From: Serripes groenlandicus
Lineage: Eukaryota > Mollusca > Bivalvia > Cardiida > Cardiidae
NCBI GenBank assembly: GCA_031761405.1
Contig: JASEVX010000003.1
Span: forward strand, 143,274,350-143,338,349
Direction of reading: 5' to 3'
Length of the DNA: 64,000 nt
Shown here: positions 55,701 through 61,700 of the stretch, one piece after another
Layout of the letters: each line of letters opens with the position of its first letter
Numbering within the stretch: the first letter of the stretch is position 1
Notes under the pieces: generated by a model
The model's input: the letters and a program-made list of their open reading frames with translations, nothing else
What the model was told of the DNA's origin: nothing
The model's database searches: none
Made by a program: the position numbers and the translations under genes

Positions 55701-58700
55701 ATGCTTTCTGTGAAGTTTCATCTCAATTGACCCACCGGTTACAGAGAAGAAAATGTTGACGGACGACGGACGCCGGACATTGGGCGATCACAATAACTCA
55801 CCTTGAGCACTTCGTGCACAGGTGAGCTAAAAAACAAGATCCTGGTCACTATGACTTTTGTCTGTTGTCGGAAACAATGAACGCAAAAAAACTCAGCCAC
55901 CTTAGATGGGCTTAAAAAGAGAAAATTACCTGGAAAATCGACTCTCATTAAAATGTCGAAGCAGCGTAAGAAAGACATCCCTAAATTCTGTCACATAGAA
56001 AATGTTACTTTTGATGACCTTTGAACTTCCAATGAGCGTCGCATTGCCAGATTTGTCCATGGAGTCAAGGGTGAGCAGAAGTTCTTGGTAGGCTTTTAAT
56101 GCAAGGTGAGCTCTGGAATTAAAATAAAACAGTTTGTTAACGCTTTACCACATATAGACGCTTTCTGACGCCTCTGCAGCAGACGACATTCAGCTATAGA
56201 AACAATGCTGTCCTGGTTTGATTGAGGTGTTTTTTTAACGAAAAAAAATTCTTCTTAATTTTAAGTCCAATTTGTACAGATTTTTATATATTTTCATATG
56301 TTTTTCGAAGAATTTGCAGCAGAAGACTTTTGGAAAAATTGTTGCAAAAGGAGAAATTCCTTGTTTTGCATCAATATTTTCAATTTTATTCAATATTTAA
56401 ACTTTTATTTATTGATATTAGCCTAGGTGATTCGAAGATGTTTGCCACAAATTTGTAAAAGTGGGAAAGGGTTCAGAGAATATATTCATCTAAATTTTTT
56501 GAAATCCTGGAGTGTGCAATCCTCTGGGAATTCGCCATACTCGGGTGGTTAGTGTCATGGATTTGGAACCTTGCGTCTCAAGTTTGTTACCAGATGTGGT
56601 GGTCATAATGGAGTGCCCATGAACAAGTCACATTTCCTAGTACCGGTTTGTATACCCAGGGAGCATGAATAAGTGAACTGTCACCGTAATATAACTGAAA
56701 TATGTTGAAAACATCATAAAACCTCAATAAACTATATACACCTAAGAAATTGTCAGTATTTGTATTATTTCACTCTCAACCACAGGAGATATTGATGAAT
56801 AACCATCATTTTTTTACACAAACCTACCTTTTACCCCATGTAATAGCCTCTTTTTTCTCCATGGCTTGCATCTCATAATATGTGTACAACTGTACTTGAA
56901 TGTAGTGGAATGTTTGAACAGACATTGTTTCACTGAAAACAAACACATAGATAATTAGTTTGGCACTGACAGTCATTATGGACAGTTTCTCTGTATGTTT
57001 TAACCCTTTCCCTCATTAGACAATTCTGCAGCAGACGACTTTGAACATATTTTGTCAAGAAATAGAAAAACTCTTTAATTGAATGGATAACCTATGATTA
57101 AAGGTGGAAACATTGTGGCAAAAGAAGAAATTGCTCGTTTTGAGCAATTTCTTCTTTTGTCACTATGTTTTCAAAAAGCTTACTGCTCCAGAGGCGTCAG
57201 AAAGCGTCTATATCAGGGAAAGGGTTAATTTCTATTTAATATTTACACTGTAACTTATAGAGACTTAAAAATATTTTTTGCCCAGATGTTTTCAAAGGCA
57301 TCTGCTGAAAATCTGTCTCATGTGGGAAAGGGTTAATCGACCAGATGAAAAACTGGGACGTTCCTGATGATCTTCGCTTGATCCAGAAAACCAGATTTCA
57401 TTTGACTTTGCCCGGACATGGCCTATTTGTTTGAACTTAACTAGGGATGGCAATGAATACAACAAGAGCACCGCATACGGCACAGACGCTCGACTGATAG
57501 AAAACAGAAACAAGAGGGCCATGATGGCCCTGGAATCGCTCACCTGATTTTTTCTCTCACTTTAGCTATATAAGCCCCGCCATCTGGCGGGCATAGTTTC
57601 CGACCAATGAACTTGGCTTGAAGGAATCTGATAGAGGGTCACCCTAGGAACATTTCTACAAAATTATTTGAAAATCGGCCTCACACTTATGGAGGAGAAG
57701 ATTTTTTAAGTTTTTACTATAGCCATAAAAGGCAAAATAGCCCCGCCCCCTGGCGGCCATGTTTTTTGACCAATCAACATGGCTTGAAGGAATCTGATAG
57801 AGGATCACCCAAGGAACATTTCTACAAAATTATTTGAAAATCGGCCTGACACTTTTGGAGGAGAAGATTTTTTAAGTTTGCACTATAGCTATATAAGGCA
57901 AAATAGCCCCACCCCCTCCTGGCGGACATGTTTTTCGACCAATCAACATGGCTTCAAGGAATCTGATAGAGGGTCACCCAAGGAACATTTCTACAGAATT
58001 ATTTGAAAATCAGCCTGACACTTTTGGAGGAGAAGATTTTTTAAGTTTTCACTATAGCCATATAAGGCAAAAAAGCCCCGACCCCTGGCGGCCATGTTTT
58101 TTTACCAATCAACATGGCTTGAAGAAATCAGATAGAGGATCACCCAAGGAACATTTCTACAAAATTATTTGAAAATCGTCCTGACACTTTTGGAGAAGAT
58201 TTTTTAAGTTTGCACTATAGCCATATAAGGCAAAATAGCCCCGCCTCCCCTGGCGGCCTTTCGACCAATCAACATGGCTTGAAGGAATCTGATGGAGGGT
58301 CACCCACGGAACATTTCTACAAAATTATTTGAACATCGGCCCGACACTTTCGGGGGAGAAGATTTTTTAAGTTTTCACTATAGCCATATAAGGCAAAATA
58401 GCCCCGCCCCCCCCCCCCCCCCCTTCCCCCCCTGGTGGCCATGTTTTTCAACCAATCAACATGGCTTGAAGGAATCTGATAAAGGGTCACCCAAGGAACA
58501 TTTCTACAAAATTATTTGAACATCGGCCCGACACTTTCGGGGGAGAAGATTTTTTAAGTTTTCACTATAGCCATATAAGGCAAAATAGCCCCGCCCCCCC
58601 CTGGTGGCCATGTTTTTCAACCAATCAACATGGCTTGAAGGAATCTGATAGAGGGTCATCCAAGGAACATTTCTACAAAATTATTTGAAAATCTGCCAAC

Positions 58701-61700
58701 CGGTTTGGGAGAAGAAGAATTTTGAAGTTTTTTCGGTTTTGCATGGATCCCAAAAATTTGAAGGAATTCTTGTGAGGTCATTGAGAGGATGCTTTCTGTG
58801 AAGTTTCATCCAAATTGACCCACTGGTTACTGAGGAGAAGCAGTTGACGGACGCCGGACAAAAGGCTCACTTTGAGCAAAGCTAAAAAAGATGAGCTGAA
58901 CCAAAAACCTTAACCGGACGACCACGCCGCCGCCGCCGCCGACGCCAGGGTCATGACAATAGCTCTCGTTTTTTAAAAAGTCAAGCTAAAAATTGATATT
59001 CGAATATTTGTTGCCATCCCTCAACTTAACCCTTTCCCACATACAACAATTCTGCAGCACATGACTTCGAAAACATTTAATCAAAAATATGAAAACTCAA
59101 TAAATGAAAATAACTTCATCAAATAGAGTTGAAAACATTGTGACAAATGTAGAAATAAGCACATTCTCCTTTTGCAACAAGGGTTAAAAAAAATTGAATT
59201 ACCGATTGTTTGGTGTTTTACACAAATTATAACACTTTTTAAGTTACTGTATATGACTGTTTTCTGGATAAGTTACCAGTACGACTACTCCATTAATACC
59301 ATTTTTTAAGGCTTTGCTATGACATGTCTGGGGATCAAACCTGTGACCTCCTACAACCGAGGCGGACACTCTACAAATACACCACTGACACAGTTGTGTA
59401 AACTGCACAATATGAGCAATTTTTAATTTTATAAATTTTTTGATAACATTGCTTGATACAAGAGGCCAGTATTGCTCCACTGTATTAGGCAAAAATAAAA
59501 CACTATAGCCAAATTAGGCAAAACAGCCCCATGCCTGGTGGCCATGTTTTTCAACAAATCAATATAGTTTAAAGAAATTTAAAAGAGGTTGGTCTCCAAA
59601 GATTGCTTAAGAAATATTTTAAAATCATCCACATACTTTCAGGGCAAGGGATTTCTAAAGTTTTCACTTTAGCCATTTTGACCAATCAACATGGCTTGAA
59701 GGAATCTGATCGAGGGATCGAGGTTCATCCAAGGAGCAATTAAACAAAATTATTTGAAAAGCTGGTAGCAATTTTTGGTGGAAAAGAATTTAAAGATTTT
59801 CTTTCGGTTTCCATGGTAACCAGAATTTTGCATGGATCGAAACTATTTGAAGGAATTTAAGAGAAAACATTAAGAGGATGCTTCTTAAGAATTTCCATCC
59901 CAATTGGCCCATTGGTTACAGAGAATTAGTCGTTTAACCCTTTCCCTCATATAGACGCTTTCTGATGCCTCTGCAGCAGACGGCTTTTTGAAAACATAGT
60001 GACAAAAGAAGAAATTGCACAAACAAAAAGTTATTTCCAATGTTTTCCCTAAAGCATTGACCAGTATTTGAGGGGGAATATTTGATCTTTAAAAGAAAAC
60101 AGCATACAATTAATGTTTACCTGACAAAATCCACTTGATGACTATACAGTCGGCAGAATTCCATGAAAAATCTCATTGCCCACAGGTAATAGGTTTCATC
60201 GTGTTCCTGAGACTTCTCTCTATTTAATATATCCTATGAAAATATACGCAAGATAAGCATTTTAATTAAAATTTCCATTGATTTTACTTCATTTTAATCA
60301 GTATTTTAGTGATATCTCTGCTGCGAGCTCACCTTTTAATCTTTTGCCTCGATTTATTCAGCTTGCAAAATACAAAACATTTCTCTAATGAACATGATTT
60401 TAGTAAATTTAAACTCATTTTATATTTATGTATTATACATCTATTAATACTATATGCAACATGCCTCTTGGCTTAACCTCTAGACTAGAGTCTTTTATGA
60501 CTCAATAAAGGGTTTGTGTGTCAAATAAGGGTTTTTGAATTTGAAATACACACCTTATCTACAGCTCAGAAACAAGACCAGTTTGTGAAACACAAATGTA
60601 CCCGGTCAGCAACAAAATTGGAATGATTCATTTTTTTTATAACCCTTTCCCAATTACAATAAATCAGTAGCAGATGACTCTAAAATTATTAAGTCCAAAA
60701 TATAGAAAATCTCTATCAATGATAGTATGATTATTGAATTGAGTTGAAAACATTGTGGCAAAAGGAGAAATTGCTCATTATGAGCAATTTCTCCTTTTGC
60801 CGCAGTGATTTCAAAAATCGTCTGCTACAGAGGCATCAGAAAGAGTTTATATTTGGGAAAGGGTTAAAAGATCTATGGTCAAAGTACAGGTTACAACATC
60901 AAACATTTTGCAATAACTAACATGTCAAAAGTTATGGCTTATGTTCAAGTTTTTGAAAAGAAGGTCAAATGTCAATGTTAACGTCACAACATAAAACAGT
61001 TCAGCATAACCAGAAAGGACTTGTCACATGAAACACATATTCGTAATACAAAAAGCAATATTCGGATGAGTGAAATTTATAGCCAATATCAAATGTTTTC
61101 TGAACAGAGAAACAGACAGCACTATTAAACTTTGTCCCTGCATCTTCAATAAGTAGGACAAAATAAACTAGAACTATCACTGAATGTGATTAATACCCCC
61201 GAACGCCGCCCTGATAGGAAAGGTTGTGAAATATTTAGAAACCCCACCTTAAAAGGACAATGTTATGGATCGGGTTATTCTTGTTTTGTTCATTTTTGGA
61301 TAACAAAGGGCAATAACTCTGTAATTATGTAAATTAGAGTTATGGTTCTTGTACACTGCACTTCCTCTGATTATGCTCTACCGTTGTATGTAGTTTTATT
61401 AGATTCCATCTGTTAGTTATTAAATAATTCTCCGGACAAGAAAAAGTAACAAAGGGCAATAACTCTGTAATTATGTAAATAAGAGTTATGGTTCTTGTAC
61501 ACTGCACTTCCTCTCATTATGCTCTACCATTGTATGCAGTTTTATTAGATTCCACCGGTTAGTTATTAAGTAATTCTCTGGACAAGAAAAAGTAACAAAG
61601 GGCAATAACTCTGTATTTAGGTAAAATAGAGTTATGGTTCTTGTACACCGCACTTCCTCTCAATGTGTTGTATCATCCTATGAAGTTTTATTAAATTCCA

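Larger units (their letters stand above)
57442..59022. mobile_element. hAT-type element with 8-bp target duplication, filled by two pearl elements
   Basis: Left TAGGGATGGCAATGAATA; right TATTCGAATATTTG then TTGCCATCCCT. AACTTAAC stands at 57434-57441 and 59023-59030, the 8-bp duplication typical of hAT. Nearly all of the interior is nested pearl sequence; no transposase remains. Confidence 0.72.
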
